Positions 1-8,904 of a stretch of DNA of 44,151 nt are shown here, piece by piece; the first letter of the stretch is position 1; each line of letters begins with the position of its first letter. Origin of the DNA: Thermoplasmatota archaeon (lineage in GTDB: Archaea > Thermoplasmatota > E2 > DHVEG-1); the NCBI GenBank assembly GCA_030601705.1, contig JAUWBM010000011.1:1-44151 (forward strand), in the 5' to 3' direction. The notes under the pieces were generated by a model. It was not told the DNA's origin. It did no database searches and saw only the letters and a program-made list of their open reading frames with translations. The translations under genes were made by a program, and so were the position numbers.

Positions 1-531
1 TCTTTTTGATGGAGTCATGGTAAACCAGTGTATGATTCCAGTGTCTACATCAATGCTAATGTGGAGTTTGATGCAGTCCTTCCGTCTGCTTCTTCGTTTG
101 ATCCTGATATCATACCAGATGCTGCTGTTACCGGTACGGAAGCCTGAACTGTCCACTGCGATGTTCATTCCTTTACGTCGTAGAAACCGAGTTACCAGAT
201 TCATCACCCTCCGAATGTATTTGATCGATAGTCTCTTCATACCACGGTGAATAACACTATGTCCAGGCAAATCATCAAAGTGTTGTTTGAATGTTTCACT
301 TTCCTTAAGATATGCCTCGATGCCGTCATAGGTCTGGTTGAATCCGACTTTGAGGATACAACCTGTTGCTACTTCTTTTGGATCATGTCCTTTTCTGCCA
401 TGTTTGTTTGGTTTCCAGGGTAATGGAAGTTGTTGTACTGCTTTTATCACTGTTTTTGTGTAAAGTTCGTTGAAGTTACGGTTTACATGGTTCATAATTT
501 TTGGATTAACTCGTTTCTTTGCACATCCCAT
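1..531 (-). CDS. IS5-like DDE transposase, N-terminal part (cut by window edge)
   Basis: The minus strand reads open from an ATG at 531 to the window edge (177 codons, no stop). The only in-frame sequence upstream ends quickly at a stop, so this ATG is the start. The product is basic, with an N-terminal region typical of IS5/DDE_Tnp_1 transposases (QQLPLPWKPNKHGRKGHDP, then YDGIEAYL and SVIHRGMKR). A first catalytic-type motif, AVDSSGF, is followed by a conserved IDVDTGIIHW segment. These enzymes cut and paste their own insertion sequence. The C-terminal half with the remaining acidic residues lies outside the window, so intactness cannot be judged. The IS end should lie between 531 and about 650, but only one end is present and I could not define the terminal inverted repeat. 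Confidence 0.75.
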   Translation of the reverse strand, partial: MGCAKKRVNPKIMNHVNRNFNELYTKTVIKAVQQLPLPWKPNKHGRKGHDPKEVATGCILKVGFNQTYDGIEAYLKESETFKQHFDDLPGHSVIHRGMKRLSIKYIRRVMNLVTRFLRRKGMNIAVDSSGFRTGNSSIWYDIRIKRRSRRKDCIKLHISIDVDTGIIHWFTMTPSKR

Positions 532-670
532 CCTAAAAAGAAGATAACCTTCATCCCTTAATTATCCATTACGGGATGTAGCCACACACTGCTTATCAAA
601 TTAAGTAGTTGCAATAATTCAAAAAAAAGATAAGTTAATATTTGGCTTCTTATTGCATTCCTCGGTAAAA

Positions 671-1360
671 ATGAAATTAACTCAACTTTCTGTAGGGGAG
701 AAGACCAATATTTTACTTGGATTATTTGTTGGATCATTAATTGCTGCGAATTTGATTGGTTTGAAAATAGCTAGTTTTGGTATATTTGAAGCGAGTGTTG
801 GGATTCTTTTATTTCCAATTTTGTTTCTTGTTACAGATATAATTGAAGAGGTTCATGGGAAAGAAAAAACAAAAGAGTTTGTCATAATTGCGTTTATTGT
901 GCTTGTAATTGTTTTAATTGTAACAGTAATTGCTGTAGCTTTACCTCATGCAGCAAGGAGCTGTTTTGGGATTGAAACATTGCAATATGATTATAATACA
1001 ATTTTTGGTACAACAATAAGAATTTTTATTGCAAGTATAATTGCATTTTTTATTGCACAATCGCATGATATATGGTCATTTAATTTCTGGAAGAAAAAAA
1101 CTAAAGGAGAATTTCTTTGGTTACGAAACAACTTTAGTACTATTGTCAGTACATTTATCGATACCAATCTTTTTATTTTCATAGCATTTTATGGGTTAGG
1201 TGACAAATTCACAGGTTGGGCAATATTTGAGATAATAATTCCATATTGGATAATTAAAGTACTCTTTGCCTTGTTTGACACACCATTCTGCTATTTAGGT
1301 GTTAGATGGCTGAAAAGCTCTGGAAAAAACAAAGAACATGTGAAATCAAAGCCCAATTAA
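671..1360 (+). CDS. Queuosine precursor transporter (YhhQ/VUT family)
   Basis: A 229-aa integral membrane protein with about six hydrophobic segments. It matches the YhhQ/Vut_1 (DUF165) family: an N-terminal GSLIAANLIGLKI helix, the loop FLVTDIIEEVHGKE, and a later NNFSTIVSTFIDTNLFIFIAF helix. Family members import 7-deazaguanine precursors of queuosine or archaeosine. In an archaeon the cargo is probably preQ0 or a related base for archaeosine in tRNA; the cargo is inferred. An upstream in-frame TTG at 653 is possible, but ATG 671 gives the normal N terminus and sits after an AT-rich TATA-like stretch near 633. The gene stands alone and is followed by a 46-codon gene. Confidence 0.85.
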   Translation: MKLTQLSVGEKTNILLGLFVGSLIAANLIGLKIASFGIFEASVGILLFPILFLVTDIIEEVHGKEKTKEFVIIAFIVLVIVLIVTVIAVALPHAARSCFGIETLQYDYNTIFGTTIRIFIASIIAFFIAQSHDIWSFNFWKKKTKGEFLWLRNNFSTIVSTFIDTNLFIFIAFYGLGDKFTGWAIFEIIIPYWIIKVLFALFDTPFCYLGVRWLKSSGKNKEHVKSKPN

Positions 1361-1463
1361 TAATTTAATATACATTTTTGAAATTTATTTATAAATATTT
1401 TAAAATAAAATAGGTAACAGTTGTACAACAAGGCTTTATAAGCAGAAAATCAACATCCAACAT

Positions 1464-1604
1464 ATGCGAGTAATTGGACTGTTGTCAAGCGAAGAAGAAG
1501 CGAACGAAATAAAATTTATTGCTAAGGTTTGCACGATTAATGACAGAATTCGTTTTATTGTCCATGTAGATAAACTTAAGAGAATGGTAGACGAAAAACG
1601 GTAA
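1464..1604 (+). CDS. 46-aa protein of unknown function ahead of dtdA
   Basis: A short ORF starting MRVIGLLSSEEEANEIKF and ending KRMVDEKR, with a balanced charged composition and no signal peptide or membrane segment. A TATA-like TTTATA at 1435-1440 lies about 25 nt upstream of the ATG, the spacing expected for a leaderless archaeal mRNA. The stop is 46 nt before the dtdA start, so the two may be cotranscribed. I do not recognise the family. The pattern of short beta strand, acidic helix and beta strand could be a small alpha/beta fold, but that is a guess. The promoter spacing and plausible codons argue that it is real. Confidence 0.5.
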   Translation: MRVIGLLSSEEEANEIKFIAKVCTINDRIRFIVHVDKLKRMVDEKR

Positions 1605-1650
1605 TTTTGTAGTAAATTAAAAAAACATAACTTTTGTTTCAAAGAAGCAT

Positions 1651-2526
1651 ATGACTATTATAATTGTTTCTTCTACAGAGGATCCGGCAAGTACAAACAT
1701 CAAAAAAAATCTTTTAGAGCAATCATCATGGGATGAGATGGAATCGTTCGATGATTTGCCGGTATACCGACATTCTACAATGAAAGATGTTGTAATTGTT
1801 ACGATAAGAGATAGAAAAATTAGACGTGAAAATCTTGACAAAGAAATCGAAAACAAACTAGGAATTAAACCAAAACAGGCAATTTTTATATCTAGACATA
1901 GGAGTAAGATGGAAAAGCCAACACTCACTGTACACCCCATAGGCAACTATGGAGAAGCACAGTTTGGAGGAAAACCAAAAACGTTAGTAACACCTGCTCC
2001 TAGATTAATGACACATCTTTTAAGGCTCATTAAAAAGAATTTACAATCAACGGATCTTACTTATCAAGTCTGTTACGAAGTTACCCACCATGGTCCCTAT
2101 CTTGAAGTTCCCACACTTTTTGCTGAAGTAGGGAGCACGGAGGAAGAATGGAACAAAAAGGAACCCGCAAAAATAATAGCACAGTCAATACTTGAATTAT
2201 TGGGAGAATATCATTATGAAGAAGATTTTTCAGATGACATTCCCGTGTTATTAGGAATAGGTGGCGGGCACTATGCACCACGATTTACCGATGTAGTATT
2301 TGAAAAAAAAGCTGCCTTTGGTCATATGATTCCCTCATATCAGATAGAGGCAGGAAATATCGACAGTGAAATGTTTAAAAAAGCACTGGACGCGACACCA
2401 AATGTACAGGCGGCATATATCCACAAAAAAGCCCTCAAAAAATCCCAGGTAACAGAATATAAAGAGTGGTTTCAAAATAAAGGAATCCCTGTGATATCTA
2501 GCAAAGAATTATCTGCTCTTGAATAA
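1651..2526 (+). CDS. dtdA: D-aminoacyl-tRNA deacylase, archaeal type
   Basis: A 291-aa protein matching archaeal/plant DtdA (GEK1 family) over its full length. It opens with a beta strand (TIIIVSSTEDPAS) and has ISRHRSK near residue 80. A YEVTHHGP...TLFAEVGSTEEEW block near 145-170 carries the conserved histidines, and a glycine-rich GIGGGHYAPRF lies near 210. The enzyme hydrolyses D-amino acids from mischarged tRNA, freeing tRNA and protecting translation. The gene starts at ATG 1651. Its 3' end overlaps the convergent repair gene by 18 nt, so read-through transcripts of the two would be antisense there. Confidence 0.92.
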   Translation: MTIIIVSSTEDPASTNIKKNLLEQSSWDEMESFDDLPVYRHSTMKDVVIVTIRDRKIRRENLDKEIENKLGIKPKQAIFISRHRSKMEKPTLTVHPIGNYGEAQFGGKPKTLVTPAPRLMTHLLRLIKKNLQSTDLTYQVCYEVTHHGPYLEVPTLFAEVGSTEEEWNKKEPAKIIAQSILELLGEYHYEEDFSDDIPVLLGIGGGHYAPRFTDVVFEKKAAFGHMIPSYQIEAGNIDSEMFKKALDATPNVQAAYIHKKALKKSQVTEYKEWFQNKGIPVISSKELSALE

Positions 2527-3441
2527 ATTTTCTTTAGAGAGGGTGTGTGCAACTCTTAAAGGTTCAGGAATTTTGTATCTACATAGATGTCTTACAACAC
2601 TAACACAGGTCTTAAGAGAAACTCTATGTCCTGGAGAGATATAAATTGGTTTTCTAGCTCTTTTTGAAATTAAAGCATAGCCTCTCTTTTCATTATTTAT
2701 TTTAACAGTATTTTCTTCAACTTCTCCATATAACAGACTCTTTGCAACTCCAATGCTTGGATTATCTAAAAGTAACCCCGCATGGGATGCAAAACCAAAC
2801 CTATAGGGATGTAGAATCCCATTCCCATCAAACATAATTATCGAAGGGTTAGAATCTAAACTTGCCACAAGTTTTTTTACAACAGGAGATTCTCTGTAAG
2901 AAAAATATGTTGAGATATACGGAAAATCTGTTTTAGCAAAAACCGTTTTTTCTTCGATAACCTTCTTTGTTTTATAATCCATTATGATGCATGCACCACA
3001 GGCATCATCAAATTCATTCTGGGGGTAAGATACATCAATACCGGCAATAGTTTCTATTTCGTTAAAATCGTCTTCGGTCTTTACCTTTTTACTCAGTTCT
3101 ATTTGTTGCTGTCGTAATTTCTTCAAAGGATAATCAGTTTTAAAATCCTCAAATAATACATTTTCAAAATCAACGATTTTATCATCCTTTACAAATATGT
3201 TATCTTCTTTTAATCTTCTGATTTTATCATCTATCCCTAATCCAAACCCGCCGAGTTTACTGTCAGAATGTACGATTTTGTAACAAGGCATATCGTCTGC
3301 ATCAGGATTTTGATTCATCATACGTCCAACTGCTCTTGAAGCTACTATATCGCCCAATGCTCTTGCTACTGCCCCATATGTAGAGATTTTTCCTTGAGGG
3401 ATCTGCCGAACCAAATCATAAGTATATTCGAAAAGATTCAT
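2509..3441 (-). CDS. O6-alkylguanine alkyltransferase-like / endonuclease V fusion
   Basis: A 310-aa two-domain DNA repair protein. Residues 1-90 are the MGMT/AGT DNA-binding and active-site domain (IPQGKISTYGAVARALG; MNQNPDADDMPCYKIVHSD). Cys53 is kept, but the usual PCHR is PCYK, followed by GGFGLG. Residues about 95-310 are endonuclease V, with Asp136 in AGIDVSY, Glu184 in SYRE, Asp205 in FDGNGILHP and the GFASHAGLLLDNPSIGVAKSLL-type core. EndoV cuts next to deaminated bases such as inosine; AGT transfers alkyl groups from guanine O6 to its cysteine. The same fusion has been characterised in Ferroplasma acidarmanus, which supports a Thermoplasmatota origin. The N-terminal MGMT subdomain is absent, as in that fusion class. 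Confidence 0.9.
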   Translation of the reverse strand: MNLFEYTYDLVRQIPQGKISTYGAVARALGDIVASRAVGRMMNQNPDADDMPCYKIVHSDSKLGGFGLGIDDKIRRLKEDNIFVKDDKIVDFENVLFEDFKTDYPLKKLRQQQIELSKKVKTEDDFNEIETIAGIDVSYPQNEFDDACGACIIMDYKTKKVIEEKTVFAKTDFPYISTYFSYRESPVVKKLVASLDSNPSIIMFDGNGILHPYRFGFASHAGLLLDNPSIGVAKSLLYGEVEENTVKINNEKRGYALISKRARKPIYISPGHRVSLKTCVSVVRHLCRYKIPEPLRVAHTLSKENLFKSR

Positions 3442-3515
3442 AAACAGGCATAAGGTACGCCTTGTTAATAATTTTCTTTAAAAATGAAGTCGGAACTAAA
3501 ATCAACGGGAAAATC

Positions 3516-4298
3516 ATGGACAAAATTAAATTCTTAGGAACTGCTGGTGCACGCTTCGTCGTCATGAAACAGTTACGCGCATCTGGAGGTATGTGGCTGA
3601 CTCTTGATGATACAGACGTATTGATTGATCCCGGTCCAGGTTCGTTAGTTCGTTGTCTCTCAAGTAAACCCAAATTAAATCCAATGGATTTAGATGGTAT
3701 AATACTGACACATCGCCATATCGATCATTCAAATGACATCAATGTTATGATGGAGGCTATGACCAATGGAGGGTTTAAGAAAAAAGGCATTGTTTTTGCC
3801 CCAAGTGATGCATTGGAAGAAGATCCCGTGATTTTAAAATATATTCGAGATCATGTTGATAAAATTGAGATATTAAAAGAAAAATCAAGTTACGCGCTAG
3901 GTAATATCTCGTTTTCCACACCGGTAACGCACATTCATGGTGTAGAAACCTATGGTTTAAACATCCAGGGGAAAGATTGTTCGATTTCAGTAATTACAGA
4001 TACAGAATACTTTGAAAATCTTGAATCGCATTATACCGGCGATGTCCTTATAATAAACGTTGTCCTATATGAAGACATATATAGAGAAAAAAAAGGGATT
4101 CAGCACCTCTCTCTCAGAGATGCAGAAAAAATAATATCTATTAACAAGCCAAAGGTAAGTATTCTCACACATTTCGGTATGACCATGCTCAAGATGAAGC
4201 CATGGGAGATTGCAGAGAATCTCTCTGAAAAGCTTGGGGTTAAGGTTATAGCGGCAAGAGACGGGATGCAAATAGATATCGACCAATTTAAAAACTAG
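3516..4298 (+). CDS. MBL-fold metallo-hydrolase
   Basis: A 260-aa protein from ATG 3516; a TTG at 3462 would add 18 unlikely residues. It begins MDKIKFLGTAGARFV, the first strand of the metallo-beta-lactamase fold. The zinc motif HxHxDH is present as THRHIDHSND (His66, His68, Asp70, His71), a later metal-ligand region is PVTHIHG, then ITDTEYF, and the final histidine is probably in LTHFGM. The order resembles the RNase Z / phosphodiesterase side of the superfamily, but the substrate cannot be read from motifs. It is divergent from the AGT-EndoV gene, with about 75 nt between the starts, and is followed by the radical SAM gene after 50 nt. Confidence 0.85.
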   Translation: MDKIKFLGTAGARFVVMKQLRASGGMWLTLDDTDVLIDPGPGSLVRCLSSKPKLNPMDLDGIILTHRHIDHSNDINVMMEAMTNGGFKKKGIVFAPSDALEEDPVILKYIRDHVDKIEILKEKSSYALGNISFSTPVTHIHGVETYGLNIQGKDCSISVITDTEYFENLESHYTGDVLIINVVLYEDIYREKKGIQHLSLRDAEKIISINKPKVSILTHFGMTMLKMKPWEIAENLSEKLGVKVIAARDGMQIDIDQFKN

Positions 4299-4348
4299 AT
4301 AAAATGTGTAAAAATAGTTTTTAATGCATCAACGTTATTCTAACCAAC

Positions 4349-5341
4349 ATGAGCGATTTCAGAAATATTCTCTCAAATTACTTTGACATCTTGGAAGAAA
4401 ACGGAATCGCACAATATGTCCAGTGTAAAAATACTCCTGTCTCTTTTAGTATTACTGAATCAACTGATACCTTATGGAAAAAGCATGATGATGGTCTCAA
4501 AAAAATAAAAGTAAGTGATATAGAGCCAGAAACATCGCTTCTTGATCTTAAAATTGAACTTGCAAACCGTATATTTCAAGATTGTATTTTATGCGAACGA
4601 AAATGCAGGATTGATAGAAGAAAAACATCGGGAAACTGTGGAGTAAAAGAAGCAAGAATTGCCTCCGAGTTTCTGCATTTTGGAGAAGAAAATGTTTTGG
4701 TTCCATCTTATACTATATTTTTCTCTGGTTGTACCTTTCACTGTGTTTTTTGTCAGAACTGGGATATTAGCCAGCAGATCTGTGGTTTGTATGTAAAGCC
4801 AGAAATACTTGCTACCGCAATTAGCAAAAGAAAAGATGAAGGAGCAAGAAACGTCAACTGGGTTGGAGGGGATCCAACATCAAATCTAGCCTATATCCTC
4901 AAAGTCTTAAAAGAATGTAAAGAAAACATATCTCAGGTATGGAACTCAAATATGTATTGCTCAGAAGAAACCATGAAATTGTTACATGGAATAATCGATA
5001 TCTATCTTACTGATTTTAAATATGGAAATGATGATTGTGCTGAACGATTATCTAAAGTTGACAACTACACTAAAGTTATTAAAAGAAACCATAAAATAGC
5101 ATACAAGCAAGGGGAAATAATCATACGACATCTTGTTATACCAAATCATGTAAAGTGCTGTTCTGAGCCGATTTTACAATGGATTTGTAAAAATATACCT
5201 GAAGTTGCTGTGAATGTGATGGCTCAGTATAGGCCAGAATATCATGCTTATGAATATAAGGATATAACAAAACCTCTATCAACAGAGGGATATGTGCAGA
5301 TAAAGAATTATGCAAACAAACTAAAAATCCATGTAATGTAA
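4349..5341 (+). CDS. PflX-type radical SAM protein (COG1313-like)
   Basis: A 330-aa radical SAM enzyme. The canonical CxxxCxxC cluster motif is CTFHCVFC (Cys128, Cys132, Cys135) inside FFSGCTFHCVFCQNWDISQQ. An upstream cysteine set at 79, 82, 86 and 97 (CILCERKCR...GNCGV) is typical of the PflX/COG1313 group. The core continues with NWVGGDPTSNL and YLTDFKYGN, then QYRPEYHAY near the C terminus. These proteins resemble glycyl-radical activating enzymes, but the physiological substrate of COG1313 is not settled, and no glycyl-radical partner is nearby. A TATA-like TTTTTAATG near 4317-4325 about 27 nt upstream suggests a leaderless transcript. Confidence 0.85.
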   Translation: MSDFRNILSNYFDILEENGIAQYVQCKNTPVSFSITESTDTLWKKHDDGLKKIKVSDIEPETSLLDLKIELANRIFQDCILCERKCRIDRRKTSGNCGVKEARIASEFLHFGEENVLVPSYTIFFSGCTFHCVFCQNWDISQQICGLYVKPEILATAISKRKDEGARNVNWVGGDPTSNLAYILKVLKECKENISQVWNSNMYCSEETMKLLHGIIDIYLTDFKYGNDDCAERLSKVDNYTKVIKRNHKIAYKQGEIIIRHLVIPNHVKCCSEPILQWICKNIPEVAVNVMAQYRPEYHAYEYKDITKPLSTEGYVQIKNYANKLKIHVM

Positions 5342-5410
5342 ATAGTAGTTGATATTCTTACTAACACCATGAAATGCTGTTTGAATTTCTGTAAATAATA
5401 ATATGAAATT

Positions 5411-5447
5411 AAAAAAGATAAAAAAGAAAAAAAGAAAAAAAAGAGTT
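5411..5447 (-). terminator. T-rich terminator after the propeller-protein gene
   Basis: Directly after the stop of the minus-strand gene, the transcribed strand is almost pure T (several runs of 5-8 T separated by single C or A). Archaeal RNA polymerase terminates at such oligo-U tracts without a hairpin. Confidence 0.6.
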
Positions 5448-5450
5448 TTT

Positions 5451-6866
5451 TTAGATATCAGTGTTGAAAAATCCAATTGCAAAACTTTGGGTTAAGATTC
5501 CAAGGTACTGATTTGATACAGTTACCGTCTCGCCAGAGTTATATATACCAAATTTGAATGGATTGAACTGTATATACAGTAAGGCAACTGAATCAAATGT
5601 GGATTGCGTTCCACCCGTGTTGAGATTGTTAATCGTTCCTAGAAGGAATGTAAGTTTTAATGTTGGTCCTCCTCCTCCAATTTTTATTAACCAAACATCA
5701 GAAGAACCTGCGCCATAAGAGCTTGTATCTCCTGCGATGATGTAGCCACCATCAGTGGTTTCCTGGGCACAATAGCCATAATCATTCTGTACCCCACCAA
5801 AGGTTTCATTCCACTGTTCATTGCCAGTTGCATCGGTTTTAATCAGATAAACATCACTGAATCCCGCTCCGAAAGAGAGGGTTGAGCCTGCAACGATGTA
5901 CCCCCCATCTGAGGTCTGCCAGACAGATCGGCTATCATCGTAATTTGCCCCTCCAAAGGTCTTCGTCCATGTAGCGATCCCACTTGAATCAGTCTTGATT
6001 AAATAGACATCAGTGAGTCCTGCACCAATGGAATCGGTCCAACCCGTCACAATGTATCCACCATCAGTGGTCTGCTTAACAGATTGACCAATATCCGTAT
6101 TTGCCCCTCCAAAGGTTTTCGTCCACGTTGCAATCCCACTTGAATCAGTCTTGATCAAATAGACTTCCACATTTGAATTCGTGGGATCAGTAGAACCTGC
6201 TAAAATGTAACCCCCGTCTGTGGTCTGCTGAACTGAATAGGCATAATCTGAATAAGCACCACCAAATTTTTGATCCCATTGTTTAACCCCTGCAGCATCA
6301 GTCTTAATCAACCAGGCATCCCAGGTACCTGGTGGGCTAACATAAACGGATGCGCCTGCTACAATGTAGCCTCCATCTGTAGTCTGCTGCACGCAATAGC
6401 CAAAATCATCTTTTGCCGCGCCAAAGGTTGTATTCCATTGTTCAACACCATTTGCATCTGTCTTAACCAACAAGGCATCACTGATTCCGAAAGTCGAACC
6501 CGTTATGATGTAACCTCCATCCGTGGTCTGCTGAACACAATAACCAATACCCCCAGTAAAGGGTGTTGTATCCCATTGTTTGATTCCATTGGCATCAGTT
6601 TTGATCAAATAGACATCAGGAATTCCACCGGAATAGGTCGAGCCCACAACGATGTAACCTCCATCAGTAGTCTGTTGCACGAAATAGCCATTATCTGCCG
6701 TGATTACGCCGAATGTTTTATTCCATGTTTCAGGCGGCTGCAACAGCAAATCGCTCTTAGGATTCACTTTCTTTATATCTCTTCTTTCTATAGTTCCTGC
6801 TACTGGTAAAACAGCAGTTGCGATTAACAGCATACAGACAAATATACCTATTATTTTCTTATTCAT
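5451..6866 (-). CDS. Secreted seven-bladed repeat protein (TTDGGYI repeats)
   Basis: A 471-aa exported protein. An N-terminal signal peptide (MNKKIIGIFVCMLLIATAVLP) is followed by seven repeats of about 50 residues. Each has the pattern W-T-FGG...D.GYxVQQTTDGGYIVAGST...DVYLIKTDxxG, so a seven-bladed beta-propeller is likely. The last ~75 residues form a separate beta-rich domain. The ATG at 6866 is preferred over an in-frame GTG at 6878 because an AGGGTGG-type ribosome site lies just before the ATG. Such repeat families are common surface proteins in marine Thermoplasmatota; the ligand is unknown. The promoter region carries the conserved element described at 6910-6939. Confidence 0.8.
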   Translation of the reverse strand: MNKKIIGIFVCMLLIATAVLPVAGTIERRDIKKVNPKSDLLLQPPETWNKTFGVITADNGYFVQQTTDGGYIVVGSTYSGGIPDVYLIKTDANGIKQWDTTPFTGGIGYCVQQTTDGGYIITGSTFGISDALLVKTDANGVEQWNTTFGAAKDDFGYCVQQTTDGGYIVAGASVYVSPPGTWDAWLIKTDAAGVKQWDQKFGGAYSDYAYSVQQTTDGGYILAGSTDPTNSNVEVYLIKTDSSGIATWTKTFGGANTDIGQSVKQTTDGGYIVTGWTDSIGAGLTDVYLIKTDSSGIATWTKTFGGANYDDSRSVWQTSDGGYIVAGSTLSFGAGFSDVYLIKTDATGNEQWNETFGGVQNDYGYCAQETTDGGYIIAGDTSSYGAGSSDVWLIKIGGGGPTLKLTFLLGTINNLNTGGTQSTFDSVALLYIQFNPFKFGIYNSGETVTVSNQYLGILTQSFAIGFFNTDI

Positions 6867-6909
6867 TTTTATTGCCACCCTGATAGATAAAATGTAATGT
6901 TCATATTTT

Positions 6910-6939
6910 ATTTAAATGTTTGGTATAAAATAAAAACAG
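6910..6939 (-). promoter_or_regulatory. Upstream element shared with the FG-GAP protein gene
   Basis: A 30-nt AT-rich element containing CCAAACATTTAAAT in the gene direction, 43 nt before the propeller-protein ATG. A copy with 29 of 30 bases identical is at 33079-33108, and 21 of 22 bases recur at 34831-34852 in front of the other propeller gene. The ATTTAAAT core may be the TATA box, with the flank as BRE or an activator site. Confidence 0.5.
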
Positions 6940-7008
6940 GAAGGGTTCCTATCATAATTTATATGAAATTGATTGCTTATTTTTTCGATTAGTAGATTGC
7001 CTTTTAAT

Positions 7009-8808
7009 CTAAATTATACGCCCATATTTAAAAAACGCAATAATTCCTATTATAAGAATTGTTATTACTATTATTACAAGGTACCAATATTGAAACTCCT
7101 CATCGTTTTTTATTGTTATTTCTGCAGATGTCGATTCGTAAGCAGATTTTGTAACGAGAATCTCTTGAATTCTATCCCAATTTACATCAGGTGCAGTAAA
7201 CGTTGCTGTACCTTTGAAATCTGTGTACAGACTGATGTCCATAAACGTAACTCGTGCACCCGATAACAAATCACCTTGATTATTTCTTATAGTTACAGTA
7301 AATTCCTCGTTTTCCATAATGTATGGCACAATATGTATCTGGATTTTTCTAGAAGTTTCGCCACCATCCAAATTTATAACCTCTATTGATGCAGATGCAG
7401 GAAGATAGCCATATCTAGTTGACTCTATAGAGTAAAATGTATCAATAGTTACATTTGGTGCTGTAAAAGAGACAGTGCCATTTTCATTTGTTACTTTTTC
7501 TTCTGAATTAAATGTTACTGTCACCTCTCCTAAAGGAATGTTATTCTCATCTTTTGCGGTCACATAAAAAATGTCTGATTCGTTAATTACAGTTTCAATT
7601 TCAATAGTCAACTTTTGTTGATTAGAACTTTTATCTCTTATAGTAATCTTACCCTCTGCAAAATTATATCCTTTTTTAATCGCGTAGATGTAATATTCTC
7701 TGTCCATGAAAACAGAGGGGGCAATGAATTCTAATATTCCCTTTGAATCCGTGGATTCGTCTAGTTCTAAAGATCCTTTCCAAATAGCTGCCTCTTCAAC
7801 ACCAGAACCTATGTCATCAGTAACCTCAGCGGTAACCGAGGCGCCTTCATACACTTCAGATTGAGTTAATGTAATTTCTAGATCAGAGCCTAAATCACGG
7901 GCAAATAAACTTACTGTTATTTCCTTCTCACCACTATATGTGCTATATTCATCTTTGCTAACGTGGAGTGAAAAATAGTTGTCATTGTTCATTGAAGGGG
8001 CATTTATGTGTGCTTTTCCTTCGCTATTAGTTTTATATTCGGAATGTTTCGAATCTTCATAATAAACTTCTATGGTGACATTTTCCAAACCACCGTATTT
8101 ACTAATGACACTTACTTCGATATTTGCTTTACCTGGCTCGACTATAGATGGATGAATAACTTCCATCAATTTCAATCCCAGACCCGCTTCATTTATCGTA
8201 ACCATTGTTGAATTTGACTTATGGCCTGTTTTGTTTATACTGATTCCATAGTTAGTGGTTATCAGAACGTCAGGTGCAGTAAGAGTTACATTGCCAGTAG
8301 AGTCGGTAACATACTTCGCAGAATTAAACCAAACATTGGCTCCCGCTACAGGTTCATCTCTATCCTTGACAGTAACAATAAAATCTTTCATCTCTACTAT
8401 ATAACCTATTGAGAATTCAATTTTTAATATGCCTGTTCTATTTTTCACGAGAATAGAATGACTGGCATATAACCACCCAGTACCCCCAGGAATGCTGGCA
8501 TTTACCACATATTCTTTATCTCCAACTGGAACCGAAGGCATTGTAAATCTGATTATCCCCGTGGAGCTATTTGTCCAGTTCACAAATAATGAATCTCCGA
8601 AGATTACTTTTGCTTGTATTGGCTCTCCACCAAGTGTTACAGTAAATTCTACTTCTTCTCCCTCAAAAGCATCTACAGGTCCCGTAATCTCTAAAACGTC
8701 TTGTGCATTAATCGTGAAGCAATTGACACACATTGCAAAAAAGATCATAGTAACAATGATCAACGAGATAAGGTGATTTTTTTTAGTTAAATCTATCCCT
8801 CCTAGCAA
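7009..8808 (-). CDS. Membrane-anchored surface protein with Ig/CarboxypepD-like repeats
   Basis: About 599 aa. A signal-like segment (KKNHLISLIIVTMIFFAM) is followed by five to six beta-sandwich repeats. Their shared wording is 'G..V.F......T...G...FTAP.V......Y.I...K.GY', as in carboxypeptidase regulatory-like or invasin-type Ig domains. A C-terminal helix (WYLVIIVITILIIGIIAFF) and a short basic tail anchor it. It is probably a stalk or cell-surface protein; the ligand is unknown. The start is unclear: the TTG at 8808 is the only start codon N-terminal to the signal peptide, yet a strong AGGAGGG lies inside its first codons. An ATG 9-codon ORF at 8812-8783 overlaps it in another frame. Confidence 0.75.
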   Translation of the reverse strand: MLGGIDLTKKNHLISLIIVTMIFFAMCVNCFTINAQDVLEITGPVDAFEGEEVEFTVTLGGEPIQAKVIFGDSLFVNWTNSSTGIIRFTMPSVPVGDKEYVVNASIPGGTGWLYASHSILVKNRTGILKIEFSIGYIVEMKDFIVTVKDRDEPVAGANVWFNSAKYVTDSTGNVTLTAPDVLITTNYGISINKTGHKSNSTMVTINEAGLGLKLMEVIHPSIVEPGKANIEVSVISKYGGLENVTIEVYYEDSKHSEYKTNSEGKAHINAPSMNNDNYFSLHVSKDEYSTYSGEKEITVSLFARDLGSDLEITLTQSEVYEGASVTAEVTDDIGSGVEEAAIWKGSLELDESTDSKGILEFIAPSVFMDREYYIYAIKKGYNFAEGKITIRDKSSNQQKLTIEIETVINESDIFYVTAKDENNIPLGEVTVTFNSEEKVTNENGTVSFTAPNVTIDTFYSIESTRYGYLPASASIEVINLDGGETSRKIQIHIVPYIMENEEFTVTIRNNQGDLLSGARVTFMDISLYTDFKGTATFTAPDVNWDRIQEILVTKSAYESTSAEITIKNDEEFQYWYLVIIVITILIIGIIAFFKYGRII

Positions 8809-8904
8809 CCATAGTTGTTCTAAACTCTCCTGAACTGCCTCATAATCTGAGTGAAATCACATGTGCAAAACAATATTTAACTTTTTAGTTATTAGGGTTT
8901 TTCA

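Noticed and set aside
17-250. A 77-codon plus-strand ORF at the left edge
   Set aside because: The opposite strand reads as the transposase throughout, with recognisable motifs.
6270-6809. A 179-codon plus-strand ORF opposite the TTDGGYI repeat gene
   Set aside because: It is the antisense shadow of regular protein repeats, which keep the other strand open; its own sequence has no domain logic.
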